Shown piece by piece: positions 33,584 through 45,714 of a stretch of 64,000 nt of DNA. The position numbers and the translations under genes are program-made. The notes under the pieces were generated by a model that worked only from the letters and a program-made list of their open reading frames with translations, had not been told where the DNA came from and searched no databases. How positions within the stretch are numbered: the first letter of the stretch is position 1; each line of letters opens with the position of its first letter. Origin of the DNA: Homarus americanus (lineage: Eukaryota; Arthropoda; Malacostraca; Decapoda; Nephropidae); NCBI RefSeq assembly GCF_018991925.1, contig NW_024737068.1:4985404-5049403 (forward strand), given 5' to 3'.

Positions 33584-36500
33584 AACGGTGCTCTCAGATT
33601 TACCTCACCTTATACGGTTAATAAAAGTATATCAAGCTACGGATCTAAAATACAAACTTTACTAGTATACTTAATTTTTCTTCCTTGTATACTGTATAAT
33701 TTATTCCCATACCATAATACTCAACTCTACAGTCAGGAAGTATTGTCTAAAATAACATAAAAGTTGTGGAGTTAGTGATCAAGGTGCCTGAAATTACAGA
33801 CTGAATAATATCTTCGTTATAAAGTTAAATATCTCACAGTTCATCCTGCTCTGGTCTTCCTGCCGTCACACTTGCGTCCTTGGGTGTCACTTCCAGGATG
33901 GTTGTAAAGTAGATGGCACTATGAGCAATAGATCGTACGCCTCCCAATGAAGATCAATCGACATAGTGTCTATCGGAACACCAACTACCTAATGTATCTA
34001 ATGGCCAAATCACCTTGAGGGGTCTATGACGAGGGAAGGAGGTCAGTGTCCCGTGTAAAACCACTCCATTGTTCCTGAGAGTCTTGTCAATGGTTGTTTT
34101 GAAGCTCTGAGGCTGGGAGATACCTGTACCATTATTAAGGGGACGGCTTGGAAATTATCCCCCTCGTAGGTCTGTATAATGGGGAGAGGCGAACGGACTT
34201 TAGTAGTTGACGATACACCTAGTGATAATCGGCGAAGTGGATGTTAAATGTCCTTGAGGCACTTTAATTTACTTCTACAACGTACACCGACTCTTTTTAA
34301 CTGATAAGATTCACATCAAAAAAATTATTTATCTTTTCCCGAATGCTCCACTCACAAAGGTCTGCCGGGCGTGTTGTGTTGTGTTGTTATTTTCTATTTT
34401 TATTGTGAAATCCAAGTTCTGATTAAATGTTCATATCTTTATCATGATAGTAAAAATTAGCATAATAATATCTTTGAGGTTTATTTACGTTAATATAATG
34501 GTTATAAGCCATATAGGAGTTTATTAATCAGTACGATATGATGTTTAGCTTTGATTAATTGCTGCCTTCCTCTACCCCTTACAGTGAGCTATCATATGGT
34601 GTGTGGGTGAGGGGGCAGTGACCACCTAGAAGCCTTAAACAAGAGAATAGTTCTTAGCTAGTTTTCTTTATATATATTAATACCACATGTTTTGTTTTTT
34701 TGTCTCCATCTTTACATCCTGGAAGCAACTAGACGCGCGTCCCTGTAGCTGCCAACATTAATGCATTCCTCAAGTGACCCCGCAACATTTCAACCTCGTC
34801 TTGTCCATTAATGTCAACACTACTCAACTTTTCAGCCAACTCTTTTAAGAAATTTCGTCTTGTACTTTTGTATCATAACTTTATAGCTCTTGTCCTCCTT
34901 GATTTTTTATTCACATTTTTAGACCTTTACACGTCTAGTATCATTAGTGTACCAACTATAACATTAATAGATGCATCACCAGTTAAACCCTGAGCTATAG
35001 GCACCCTGGGATACCCGTGGAGACCAGCGTCTTCCCTGTGTCACGTAACTAAGCCTTTCTGTCCTTCTCAGAACATTTTTATTACAATCAAGGCGTTTCT
35101 GTAGCACCCAACACCTCGCTGTTACAACTAGGAGACCACAGTGGCACATACAACCTCCCATGACAACCAGGACTTCCCGTGGCCCCCTAGGACCTCTCTG
35201 TTTCACCAGAATATCCTCACGGCACTCAGGGCAGAAGGCGACATGCGGCAGGAAGATGGACATCATAACTGTCGCCAGCAAGAGACTCACACCACTGAGA
35301 AATGGTTCTCGAGAGCAGCGGGGACGTCCTCACATTGCGGGAACGGCAGATCCGGGAGATTTCTCCTGTCGTTCATGTCCAGCTTTACATCTTGTCGTAA
35401 GAAACCGTGTGAGATATGAAGAGAGAAAGATTCCTTGAGAGCGGAGAAAGATCGTAGGAGTGTGAAGTTGGATCGAGGAAGCTTTGTAGGAAGTGCATAA
35501 ATGTTCCACCTTCAGCTGAAACAACGGCGAGTTATATGAGTTATTTGTTGAGGTGTAAGTGTTAAGTGGCCGACGATGTGATACAAAATTGATATTAGAA
35601 AGCTAACAGGATTGTCTGTACCATTGTTAAAATTATAACAATGTTGAAGATGATGACGAGTATTTGTAGATGGATGCTGCTGTTATTTGGTTACTGATAT
35701 AAACTACAGTCTAATTATTCACGAAACCCTTACTGGGGAAGTTAGTATGTTATTATCAATTCCCCTCGTGGATGAACAGGACGTGGGGTAGCCATAGGTA
35801 ACGAGGACTTTTCTTGAAGTGCAACACACCGTAGACGACCAACACAGCTTTTTAGTACTGTTGGAATGTTGATTATGATCATCAATTTGTCTCAGGTAGA
35901 CCAGACATCAACAGGTCTTGGGACATAAATATTCTTAAATCCTTAAATGAGTTTAGTTTCAGATCAATAATCCAGTAAGCAGTGAGAGCAGCTGTTGAGT
36001 GAGACAGCACACACACACCAGCCACTACAACCTGCATACACCAAGGAGTTAGAGGAGACCCAAGATGTTTAACCTTTATTTTTAAAGATTTTCTTCTTCG
36101 TGATCTCTCGTATTACTGATATAGAATCAATAAGTTATACGGTGAGGTACAGTGCGGGGATACGTTATGTAGTCTAGGGAAATTTTCAGATTGCTATTCA
36201 TAAACTCAGACCGCTGTTCCCTATAAGTCTTTTATGGTTGGAAATAAAACATCTTTGCCGTCAGACCATCAGGTGTGAAGGTGAAACTAATTGTACTTCA
36301 GAGAAATATCAGCCTCTGTCTCAGGTCATGAGCTACTTGCACCGCTCTGCAGGAGGCAAACTGACGACCTGGTCAACGAGGAAAAGCACAACTGTAGAGT
36401 TGACTGATGGTCTTCATGAGAGGCAGCTTATTGGAGGATGGAACAGCGATTGATATCATTATGTTATGGATGATTTACTGACAAGATCCACCAACAATAT

Positions 36501-37640
36501 CTTTGACATATATAAATATGTAACGTGTACAGTGAGTGGTATATAGTGAAAACCATTAAACCGGTTTTAAGTATTCTGCTGAATTAAATATTTTCCTAAT
36601 TATTGTTTGCTAAAATGAGATTATATTATTGTTTTCAATAGAGGCTTGACAAGATATAAGTGGTGGTAAGTCACATATTTATTGAAATTTAAAAATTATC
36701 ACCTAACTAGCTATTTTGATCGGTTGGTCTGTTCTTTGTTATGACCTTTATTATCTAGTGTTAGTACAGGAGGAAGCCGGAGTAGCTGTAGGAAACCTGT
36801 GACGCTTGGTAGTGAGGGTCACGCTCGATAACACCCTTCTCACGTTACCACTGTATCACCAACACTGAAATAATTTTGGGATACTGAGGAAGAAAATGGA
36901 TCACTGCAAAATCAGCCAAACGTAAATATAAACTAGATTCTTTGCTTAAATATGACCTGTGACAGACAAACATCTGGACACCCCCGAGGAAGGATGAAGA
37001 TGAACGAAAGAAAAAACATCATATTTTCTTTCCCTCTCATCAGCCTCGTGCACGTCTTTGATCCAGTCTTCAGGGATCACAGCAGTAATGTCTACCCTGC
37101 CCGCGACCTTCCCTTTATGGCCTCTCGTTCGTCTCTTAGTCACTCCTCTTTCCTTCCATCTTGCTTCCTAATTCCTCTTCCTCTTCCTCTCTCGGACCCT
37201 CGATGATCGGGTGTGGTCAACAGAGGGTGAACCATAAATCATGACTCGGCTCTAGTAACTTTCTGGCTCGTGTAGTGTGTTATCCTGCCAGGCGTGGATT
37301 GGCGGCCTCCACTGGTGCCACATTACCAGGCGTGGCGGCCACCACTGTTGCCACGTTACCAGAGAGAGAGAAAGATAATCTTGAGAAAATTTATTCAGCA
37401 AAATAACCAAATAGCAAGTACTGTATAAATAAAACAAAAAGTTAACACTACTAAATATTTGGAATATTTGATCTCTGGTATAGAAACAAGTGAATATTAT
37501 ATTTTCTTTTAGGTGACAAAAATAATAAAGATCGTATAAAATAATGTTAGGAGAGCCAGATAGATAAAAAAACCCCCCAAGTTTATCAGTTTATCATATC
37601 ATTATTTACTACTACGTCCATAAAACTTATTTGGAGGTTG
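33580..37640. other. Intergenic stretch, ~4 kb
   Basis: I found no supportable exon, RT motif or terminal repeat. A minus-strand open stretch at 34976-35290 with a signal-peptide-like start was considered and rejected. A CCAGGCGTGG-type doublet lies at 37288-37362 and a GAGA run at 37362-37376. Confidence 0.45.
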
Positions 37641-37651
37641 CACTTAACACA

Positions 37652-37715
37652 CACAGAGACAGACATCCACACTACTATACTACACACACACACACCACTA
37701 TACTACTACTACTAC

Positions 37716-37756
<41 letters not shown>

Positions 37757-37764
37757 TACTACTA

Positions 37765-37810
<46 letters not shown>

Positions 37811-37817
37811 ACTACTA

Positions 37818-37872
<55 letters not shown>

Positions 37873-37916
37873 ACTATACTACTACTACTACAAACACACA
37901 CACACACACACACACA
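37652..37916. repeat. Compound (CA)n and (ACT)n microsatellite
   Basis: Four long CA runs separated by CACTATACTACTACTACAA-type joints. The pattern resembles the TG compound satellite at 22.9 kb on the opposite strand but with a different joint. Confidence 0.95.
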
Positions 37917-37919
37917 TGG

Positions 37920-38155
37920 TCAGTCTGTCTTGGCCAACAATGGGATGACTCTAACCTTATTTGGTCAGATTTATAGAGAGCTTTGTGAGAGAGACGTCGA
38001 AGATGACATATTCACGAGACCATTATTTTACTTTAGCGGCTCACGATCTACTGCAGCTCTCAGAGACACACAGTACACTATAACATTATCTGTATCTGAA
38101 ATAAGGACAGAAATTCTTGACCCAAGATTTAGGATAATCTTTAGTTTCATAGATT
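37920..38155. other. Open stretch of unknown status
   Basis: One plus-strand frame stays open from 37930 into the TTTTCGTG repeat, with unbiased composition. It has no splice signal or known motif that I can support. Confidence 0.3.
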
Positions 38156-38157
38156 CG

Positions 38158-38275
38158 TGTTTTTTCGTGTTTTTCGTGTTTTTCGTGTTTTTCGTGTTTT
38201 TCGTGTTTTCACGATTTTTCTTCGAGTTGTGTTTTTCGTAAGTTTTCGTGTTTATTTCGTGTTTTTCGTGACGTG
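38158..38275. repeat. (TTTTCGTG)n short repeat
   Basis: About ten degenerate units of TTTTCGTG. A CGTAA-type run follows at 38432-38468. Confidence 0.9.
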
Positions 38276-38549
38276 ATGGTGAGAGATTTGTTATGTTATG
38301 GTCGAGTTTTTTCGTGTATGTTTTACTATTATACTGGCGTTCGTGTTCATACCAAAAGTTTAGGTGTGTCACTTAGATGCTTTCTCATATTTCCATCTGG
38401 GTTAGACATTTCAGAAATGAAGCCTCACCTAGAGTAACGTAACGCAACGTAACGTAACGTAACGTAACCAAAAGAGTGAGTGACGTAGAGTGTGGCGGGG
38501 CTGATGATGGTCACTGTTGCTGGAGTCACATGATACTTTTTTGTTCCAG

Positions 38550-38619
38550 TGTATGTATGTATGTATGTGCATATACAGTATGTATGTATGTATGTATGTG
38601 CATATACAGTATGTATGTA

Positions 38620-38659
<40 letters not shown>

Positions 38660-38665
38660 CGTACA

Positions 38666-38748
<83 letters not shown>
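38550..38748. repeat. GTAT, TG and TA microsatellite cluster
   Basis: Blocks of GTAT repeats (two with an ATACA interruption), a TG run to 38656, and (TA)n from about 38667 to 38745. Directly upstream of the SINE. Confidence 0.95.
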
Positions 38749-38749
<1 letters not shown>

Positions 38750-38752
38750 TCA

Positions 38753-39105
38753 ATGGCGACCTGTGGTGTAATGGTCAGCATGCTCCCTCGCAAGCGAGCG
38801 GACACGGGTTCCGTTCTCGGGCAGGGTGAAACTTTGGGCAAGTTTCTTTACGCCATTTGCCTCTGTCTACCCAGCAGTAATTGCGAACCTGGATGTTAAT
38901 CGATATGAGGATCGTGCTCCGGTGTAATAGTTAGCCAGTGCAGCTGCCGAGTTGTCCGGTCTTCTCGGACTATTCCTCGACACTCGGTCACGCAACTTGT
39001 TAACTTAGGGTGTGGTTGTTGTGTTGGCGACAGGTTCTACACCTTAAACAAATTCACGCCTAGGTGCCCTTGGGCCGACCATCCTCGTTACACGAGGGGC
39101 AACCA
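38753..39105 (+). mobile_element. tRNA-derived SINE
   Basis: The head reads like a tRNA gene with a box A match TGGTGTAATGG near 38763 and a weaker box B GGGTTCCGTTC near 38807, with an anticodon-arm-like CTCGCAAGCGAG between. These are RNA polymerase III internal promoter elements. The body continues through GGGCAAGTTTCTTTACGCC, CTACCCAGCAGTAATT and CGTTACACGAGGGGCAAC. Such a head plus unrelated body is typical of a tRNA-SINE. The exact 3' end is uncertain; a (TTA)-like AT run follows. Not a functional tRNA: the acceptor stem is not convincing. Confidence 0.7.
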
Positions 39106-39224
39106 TTATTATGTGTTCAAATTTATATATGTGTGTTTTATTTGCGCGTGTTTTTTTTTGAATATGCGTTTATGTGTGTATATTATGTTTCAGTGTGAGG
39201 ATATGTACGTTTTTTGTGTGTACC

Positions 39225-39300
39225 ATCATAATCACCATAATCATCACCACCATCATCACCTCGATAACCACGAAAACACCACCACCACCACCACCAACTG
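39225..39300. repeat. (CAT)/(CAC) short repeat
   Basis: CATAATCAC, CACCATCAT and finally five ACC triplets. 39301-39840 holds no recognised feature. Confidence 0.85.
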
Positions 39301-39840
39301 ATGGAGTACCGGTGTTGGTTACGGGTAAACGCGGTCTAGCGTGAAATTGTTGAGTCGATTGATATAGAGTTGCGGGTCATCTCTATCAGGGCCTGGTGTA
39401 TGGCCAGCTGAACCCGGCCACTGTGATGACGGCGATCATTCATCCTGGCCCCAAGAAGCAGTGGTATGTTATGCTTATTACAACTTTATGAACTATGGTT
39501 GTGTTTAACGGTGTAGAGATCAGATGTTTTTGAAAACTTTCGCGAATTCTTTAAATAAAACTTATTTTCTACATGTAAACAGATCTTGTACGCTGAGTAT
39601 TGTTCATGTGATCTGTAAACGTAGTATAAATATTTAGGTCTGTCTTTATATAGTGGGTAGGGGAAGAGTGGTATATGGAGACCTCGTGTGGACCAAGATA
39701 TTTAACATGTATGGCCGTGCAATAACCTAATCTCGCCCTCAGCTCGCCCTACAGCTGGTGGTTCAGCCAGCAGTTCGTCTCGCTCCCCACTTTTGAGCAA
39801 ATCATGGCTCATAGGCCACAGTTTAGGCCTGGCCCGCAGT

Positions 39841-39975
39841 CCATCCAGCATGGCCCTGTATCACAGTCAGTCTCGCATGGACCTGTACAACAGTTAACCT
39901 CACATGGCCCTGTACCACAATCAACCTCGCATGGCCCTGTACCATAGTCAGTCTAGCATGGCCCTGTACCTCAGG
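39841..39975 (+). repeat. 27-bp minisatellite with coding-like translation
   Basis: Five units with a CATGGCCCTGTACCACAGTC-type core. In one plus frame they read as repeats of SHGPVPQS, preceded by MAHRPQFRPGPQ from about 39804, but two units contain in-frame TAG. Possibly a decayed coding repeat; otherwise a plain minisatellite. Confidence 0.7.
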
Positions 39976-40449
39976 CTACCTATAGTTCCGCTGCGAATTG
40001 GTAAAACTTTGCCGCCATCCACACCGTATATCGCACCCCTCAATAATAATAATATAATAAAAAACTGCCTTTAAGCTTTTCATTTGTTATTGTCCTGCTG
40101 AATAATTTATGTAAAATATTTTTCATTTTCACAAATACACGTGTTAATACTTCATTAAAAACAACATCTGAATCTATCACATACATCGATGGTAAAGTGT
40201 TTCATTATGTGACAAACATGAACACTGTGAACAATTTCTACCCTTATACTGAGCCCCGTTCTGAAACTGGACCCACTCACTGGCTCGTTCCATCGCGTTA
40301 TATCTCGATATGATTTGGAGGGTAACCTGTTCCACCATGATTCGACCCACAGCTCGCCATGATTTAGTGATCGACCCGGCTACCATAACGTGGGCGCCCA
40401 GTGACGACGTGGTCCGCCCCAACCTGCAGCGATTTAGCACTCAAGTTAC

Positions 40450-40613
40450 GATTACTTTATGTTATGATGTTATGGATTTATGCTATATTATGTTATGTTA
40501 TGATGTTATGGTTTTATGTTACATTATGTTATGTATGATGATATGGTTTTATGTTACATTGTGTTATGTTATGATGTTATGGTTATATGTTATATTATGT
40601 TATGATGTTTGTT
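40450..40613. repeat. ATGTTATGATGTTATGG minisatellite, left part
   Basis: Several units of about 50 bp built on TTATGTTATGATGTTATGG and TTTATGTTACATTATG. The same unit resumes at 41668-41730, directly after the family A repeat, so the array was split by that insertion. 39980-40449 has no recognised gene. Confidence 0.88.
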
Positions 40614-41667
40614 ATGGATTTAGTAGTTTAGGTGTGGATGTTATATAAAGATTATATTATATTGTGTTTCCTATATTTCTTACCGTAGAGTTCGATACCT
40701 TCACACTGGTTACTTACAGGAGATTATGATGTATCTACGTAGAAATTCACTCCACCACCCGACATTCCATGATTTATACTTGATAAATGATGATTTAATG
40801 AGTTCCATTAATTTCCAACATCCATCTAAGTTATTGGTTATACTTTGTCATAACCAATCAGTCATTACCTTTAGTAATAATAAGATAGGATCACAGATAC
40901 GGGCAGATAATTGCACTTACATTTATTTGGCAAGCTTCCATACAATGATTTACAATTTGCATGGATATATGATTCACTCACGTTCACGCTGTAATAAAAT
41001 TAATCTTCTAAAGAGGGAATTTTCAACTCGGGAACTCATGTGATTACTCTACTATGGGTATGACTTAACAGAGCCTTAATTCTTCAAGTGATACATTTAC
41101 TGCCAGCCTGGATTGCTTTTGTTGCAACCAGGCTTCCGCACAAGAACTTCTTTCCACAGGGAATTACAACAAATAGGTACCCTTAGGTTACCACACATAG
41201 TCTCGCGTCACTGTAGACGGTTGTCGCGGCAAGAACTGGTAAGCGTGACTTGATTAACCACTTTTTTCAATAGGCCAGCCTGGATTGCTTTTGTCGCAAC
41301 CAGGCATCCACACGTGATTTTTCCACGGGGATAACAACCTAGGTTAGCACACTTAGTCTCGTGTCACTGACGGTCCACAGGACGGGGTGGCGGTGGAGGA
41401 CTCTGTGTGGTGTCCCGTCCCCTTCAGGAGGGTGAGGGTGGGGACGACGTCTTAAATAACCTATGGCCCAGGGGATACTACTCAAAGTGTGGTTTTGGGG
41501 CGTGTGGCGATGAACAGTACAACACTGTCTCAATGGCCTCCCCCTATAGGCTGGCTAACATACCACTAATGGAAAAAAAAAATATGTCGCAGTCATGGCT
41601 CGTCGGGTGCCTTATCTCTAGTAACACAAACTTTGGAGTTGGTTGCGTGGGTAAGCCTAACGCAACC
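40614..41667 (+). repeat. Dispersed ~1-kb repeat family A, copy 2
   Basis: 1,054 bp, the inverted counterpart of 15163-16125 and the longer copy. It holds two direct repeats of about 170 bp starting at 41102 and 41274 (each GCCAGCCTGGATTGCTTTTG). A stretch open from 40726 to 41043 encodes about 105 residues beginning YLRRNSLHHPTFHDLYLI; no domain recognised. Flanked on both sides by the same minisatellite, which shows it as an insertion with fairly sharp borders. Confidence 0.85.
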
Positions 41668-41730
41668 CATGACAATGTTATGGTTTCATGCTACATTATG
41701 TTATGTTATGATGTTATGATGTTTATGTTA
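41668..41730. repeat. ATGTTATGATGTTATGG minisatellite, right part
   Basis: Continuation of the array at 40450-40613 beyond the inserted repeat. 41731-42510 has no feature recognised. Confidence 0.85.
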
Positions 41731-42514
41731 GGTTAAGTTATTGAAATAGAATAGGATGCCTAATTTTCACACTTTCCAAAATTCCCAACTCATACAATTT
41801 CCTGAAGACTTAAGGACTTTAATTACTTTGAGTGACCAAAGAAGTTAATAGATTGTGAGTAAATCTTGTCTAAAAGGAACCCCCAAATCTCTTAAACTTT
41901 CTGTCAAATGTGAGTTATAATCTTTTCCAAGGTTCGCGTACCCAACATGACCTCTTTCCACACACACATTCTGCATCATAATGTTTATAAGTTCTTCGTT
42001 GTTGTTAGTCACTTTTGTTTACAGATATAACGTCTCTGTTTATCATAAGTATTTCTCTCACTCTCTCACTCAATACAGTTCTAATCTCCTGTTATTGTTG
42101 TTTTTGTTTTTTGTTGCGTTTTTATTTCTCCGGAGACAGAAGACGGTAATAGTCCTAAAATCAACCTGTTTTTTTTTCTTTTTACATATCATATATCCTT
42201 CCTGCGTGTGAAAGAGAAAATTGATTACGTAGGCCTGTCGATTCGCTAGGAAGCTCGGGATTAATTACATTACGACCTTCAGGCTTCATCTACCAAAGAG
42301 AACAGGCATAAGGGGACTTCGGAAACATCTCTCTCCAGGTAACAAACGTATTTATTTTTTTAGTCGGTACAGCTGTCAGTAATATGGTCATGAACTTGTG
42401 TAGGATTCAAAACGGAAGTCTTCGCTCTACAACTAAACACTTTACTGTACATATGATCTAAGGCAGTAGAAAGGGATCGGATTGAAGGAGCAAATATTGA
42501 TGTTTTTATATACT

Positions 42515-42825
42515 TAGGGGAGGAAGGGTGGGAGGGTAGGGGATGGGTAGGGGAGGAGGGGTAGGGGTACAAGGGGTAGGGGTAGGGGAAGAGAGGTAGG
42601 GAAGGGAGGGTACGGGTAGGGGAGGAGGGGTAGGGGTACAAGGGGTAGGGGTAGGGAGGGTGGGGAAGGAGAGGAGGGGTGGGTGGGGAGGGTGGGGTAG
42701 GGGGGGGGGGGGAAGGGGGGAAGAGAGGTAGGGAAGGGAGGGTACTGGTAGGGGAGGAGGGGTAGGGGTACAAGGGGTAGGGGTAGGGGAAGAGAGGTAG
42801 GGAAGGGAGGGTACGGGTAGGTGGG
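42515..42825. repeat. G-rich minisatellite (G-quadruplex-prone)
   Basis: Units of GGGGAGGAGGGGTAGGGGTA, CAAGGGGTAGGGGTAGGGG and AGAGGTAGGGAAGGGAGGGT. A larger unit of about 70 bp occurs three times. Many runs of three to four G on the plus strand separated by one to three bases. Confidence 0.93.
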
Positions 42826-42829
42826 GTTG

Positions 42830-43480
42830 TTTTAAAACCTCCCGAAATGTTTGAAGGAGTTGATTTCTACCTCTCTCCTTTCTGTCTCACTGACTCTGCC
42901 CTCAACGTAACAAAACCCCGGATCTATCACAGGGAGGGATATTGCATCACCTAATGAATGTTCCCACGAGGGCTATACAACTCCACATGGGGGAGGAGAA
43001 GGAACTACCCAGGATATAGCATTAGTCACAACTCAACAAAACTATCTCTTTAAACGTCATCACCATTTATTTTTGTTTTATTATATAACAAATAAGTTTT
43101 AAAATTATTGCTATCATAACACCCCCTCCCCTACCGCGTCCATCCGGGTGGGTCAATAACCTAATCATCAGTTTGGTGTTATGTTACCTGGACCTCGTTT
43201 TATCGTCCTTCTTTCTCTCTCTCTCTGGGTGGACCTGCCTAGCGACACTGTGGCCTGACCAGTGAAGCGCCAAGGTGACCCACTCATCACTCAACCAGGG
43301 TTACAATAATAATAATAATGATATTAATAATAATAATAATAATAATTGTCTTGTTATTGTTGTTATTTTTGTATTGTTGTTGTTCTTCCCCACAGAAGAA
43401 TAGTCAATGGTTCCTTCCTGACCACAGTCGAGTACAAAAGCTTGTAATGAACAAAGATTTAAGAGTAGAAGATATAGAGA
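42830..43480. other. Intergenic stretch
   Basis: Contains a CT run at 43217-43230 and (AAT)n at 43306-43346. No gene recognised. Confidence 0.5.
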
Positions 43481-43482
43481 TA

Positions 43483-43484
<2 letters not shown>

Positions 43485-43567
<83 letters not shown>
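43485..43567. repeat. (TA)n microsatellite
   Basis: About 41 TA units ending directly at the left edge of the segmental duplication. Confidence 0.95.
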
Positions 43568-43569
<2 letters not shown>

Positions 43570-43570
<1 letters not shown>

Positions 43571-44888
43571 GAGTATAAAAGAGAGGAAGATTTTGGTAGC
43601 GTGGCCGTGATAGTTATTTACACTTATCGTACACTTATCGTATCTTATACGTCAATACACATCTATTACGTTCTTAAAGGCGACTTGTCAAACACTGCTT
43701 CGTTACAACTCTTTATTAATTACGAACATGACATGGACACATTAATAACACCTTCTATTGAAAGTTACTAGGACATTATTACGTTACTAGACACTGATTC
43801 TCGGACACGAACATGAAATGAATACACTTCCCACATAAGTAACTCATCCCGTGGAAAGCTCTGACAAACACTCACGTGACCTAGGGGAGGCCTAGCAGGG
43901 AGACTGCTTAGCTGGAACACTGGTGTCGGGAGGGCGACTGCTTAGCTGGGACACTGGTGTCGGGAGGGCGACTGCTTAGCTGGGACACTGGTGTCGGGAG
44001 GGCGACTGCTTAGCTGGGACACCGGAGGGAAGTCGGGGAGGGAAGTCCTGCAAGACTCTCCTCCCGTGAGCGGGACTCGGCTGTGGTGGACCTCCTCCTC
44101 CGATCCCTGTGTGTCTTTCTCTCTCACTCTGCCAAATTCACTGAGGGAGGACTAGGACGTCCTATATATTGGGATGCGAGCCGTCAGGTTCAGCTGGTCG
44201 GGGGGGGGGGCGGCGAAGGGTCTCCTTACATTTGACCTGGCCAATGTGAGGTCAGGTCTGGACTTTTCAGAAACTATCTGGGAAAGTCATCAGGTGGGGC
44301 CGTGTGTATATTGGGAGAGCAACCGTGAGAGTTCCCCTACACTTGACCTCCCTAATGTCGGGTCAGACTGGAGTTTCTGAGATGTAAGACGTACTTTCTG
44401 GAGAAGTCATCAGGTGGGGCCGTGTGACATGAGAGGCCCTGGTTGATTTGTGGCCCCTTGAGTTGGGCTCCGAGGGTTACATTTGACCTGGCTAATGTGA
44501 GGTCAGGTCCGGCCTTTGTTCAGAGAGTAGGTTATTGTATATTGGAAGAGAGTCGGCTGGTGCCTTCTTACATGTCTGTTGTGGTGACATGTCACATGGG
44601 AGGGGAGCTAGTTGATTTGTAACCCTGGTCAGCCGCAAGAGATACCCTATACTTTTGACCCCCCTAATGTCGGGTCAAGACTGGCCCCCCTCTGCGGTGT
44701 AGGACATTGTGTATATTGGGAGAGAGCCGGCTGGTGCCCTCTTACATGTGTGACATGGGAGGGGGAGCTAGTTGATTTGTAGCACCCTTGAGCACCTGCG
44801 GGTGATACCCTTACACTTGACCTCCCTAATGTCGGGTCAAGCCTGGAGTTTCTGAGATGTAAGCTGTGGTCTGACAACCCATCACTAC
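43570..44888 (+). repeat. Segmental duplication, copy 1
   Basis: About 1.32 kb, matching 47682-49020 in the same orientation with few differences by eye. It contains a 34-bp VNTR at about 43900-44035 (four units of ACTGCTTAGCTGGGACACTG with GTGTCGGGAGGGCG) and, from 44160 on, four to five larger units of 110-170 bp, each with a TTGACC...GGTCA inverted motif. No coding capacity recognised. Confidence 0.92.
44231..44840 (+). repeat. Array of TTGACC...GGTCA inverted motifs (copy 1)
   Basis: Five occurrences at about 44231, 44342, 44482, 44654 and 44816. Each reads TTGACCT(G/C)CC or similar, a CTAATGT-type centre, and (A/G)GGTCA. The arms are inverted AGGTCA-like half-sites, the core recognised by many nuclear receptors. 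Whether anything binds is unknown. A second set is in the duplicate at about 48379-48985. Confidence 0.7.
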
Positions 44889-45200
44889 ACCTCCCGCCAA
44901 GACCAAAGCTTTCATGCTCAGAGAACTGATGACACATTTAAAGTAGACAGTAACATCATGTGCAGTATCTAATATAGTCCCTGAGGCGATAATGCATCCT
45001 TACATTTTACAAATAATAACCCTAGAGATGTATGTTTTTCTACTGGCATAGTTTGATCTGACAAAGCTTACTATACCTCCCGCCAAGATTAAAGCTTCTA
45101 TGACAGGAGAAAAAAAATAAAATACATACACAGTAAGTGAACATAGAGTGATCTAAAGATCCTTCATATCTAGCATAGTGTCCGAGGCAAACTTGCAAAT
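44868..45200 (+). repeat. Diverged tandem duplication
   Basis: The segment starting TCTGACAACCCATCACTAC (44870) is repeated in diverged form from about 45055 (TCTGACAAAGCTTACTATACC), both followed by CCTCCCGCCAAGA and AAAGCTT. It bridges the right edge of duplication copy 1. 45201-45715 has no feature recognised. Confidence 0.6.
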
Positions 45201-45714
45201 CACATTCTACAAACAAAATCAGGTGTTACATTGCCTAACCAGGCCGTGTCAAAATAATAATTCATCTCAGTCAGTAAATGGCTACAACATTGTGTTTCGT
45301 AGTGCAAAACATTGATCAAATGAACTCATAGAAAAAGTGACTAATCTTTTTTAAAAAAAAAACATTCTTTGTAGTACATGTTAACAAAAATCAGAGAATG
45401 AAATACTTCATACAAAATGCTCCTGCTTCACATGTTAGGGTGTTATATCTTTTTATTACACATCAGCAACATCAACAACATCAGTACATTTGTTGGGTTC
45501 AGCATGGCTCAAGTCCTCCATCCAGCTGGTATCTGAAAATAAGGAATGCTGGCAGCACAACAACGGTAGTCGATTGGTCCTTCTGATTATCCACCTTTTC
45601 ATCGTCGACTTTCTTCTGATGTCAGCACAGCGTCTCTTCTGTCTTCACATAGCACGTTTTTCCTTCTTCAATACCGCACTTTGTAGGTCGTGTCACCACA
45701 TCTGACTTCTTCTC

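Noticed and set aside
34976..35290. Minus-strand open stretch starting with a hydrophobic, signal-peptide-like run and several Cys
   Set aside because: No splice signals, no domain, and the rest of the frame has unstructured composition; could not be supported as a gene.
37930..38241. Plus-strand 103-codon open frame
   Set aside because: Ends inside the TTTTCGTG repeat, no splice sites or known motif; kept only as an unknown open stretch.
38753..38825. A functional tRNA gene
   Set aside because: Box A is good, but box B is weak, the acceptor stem does not pair convincingly, and a SINE body follows.
42360..42773. Pro/Ser/Tyr-rich minus-strand open frame
   Set aside because: Translation of the G-rich minisatellite; no independent evidence of coding.
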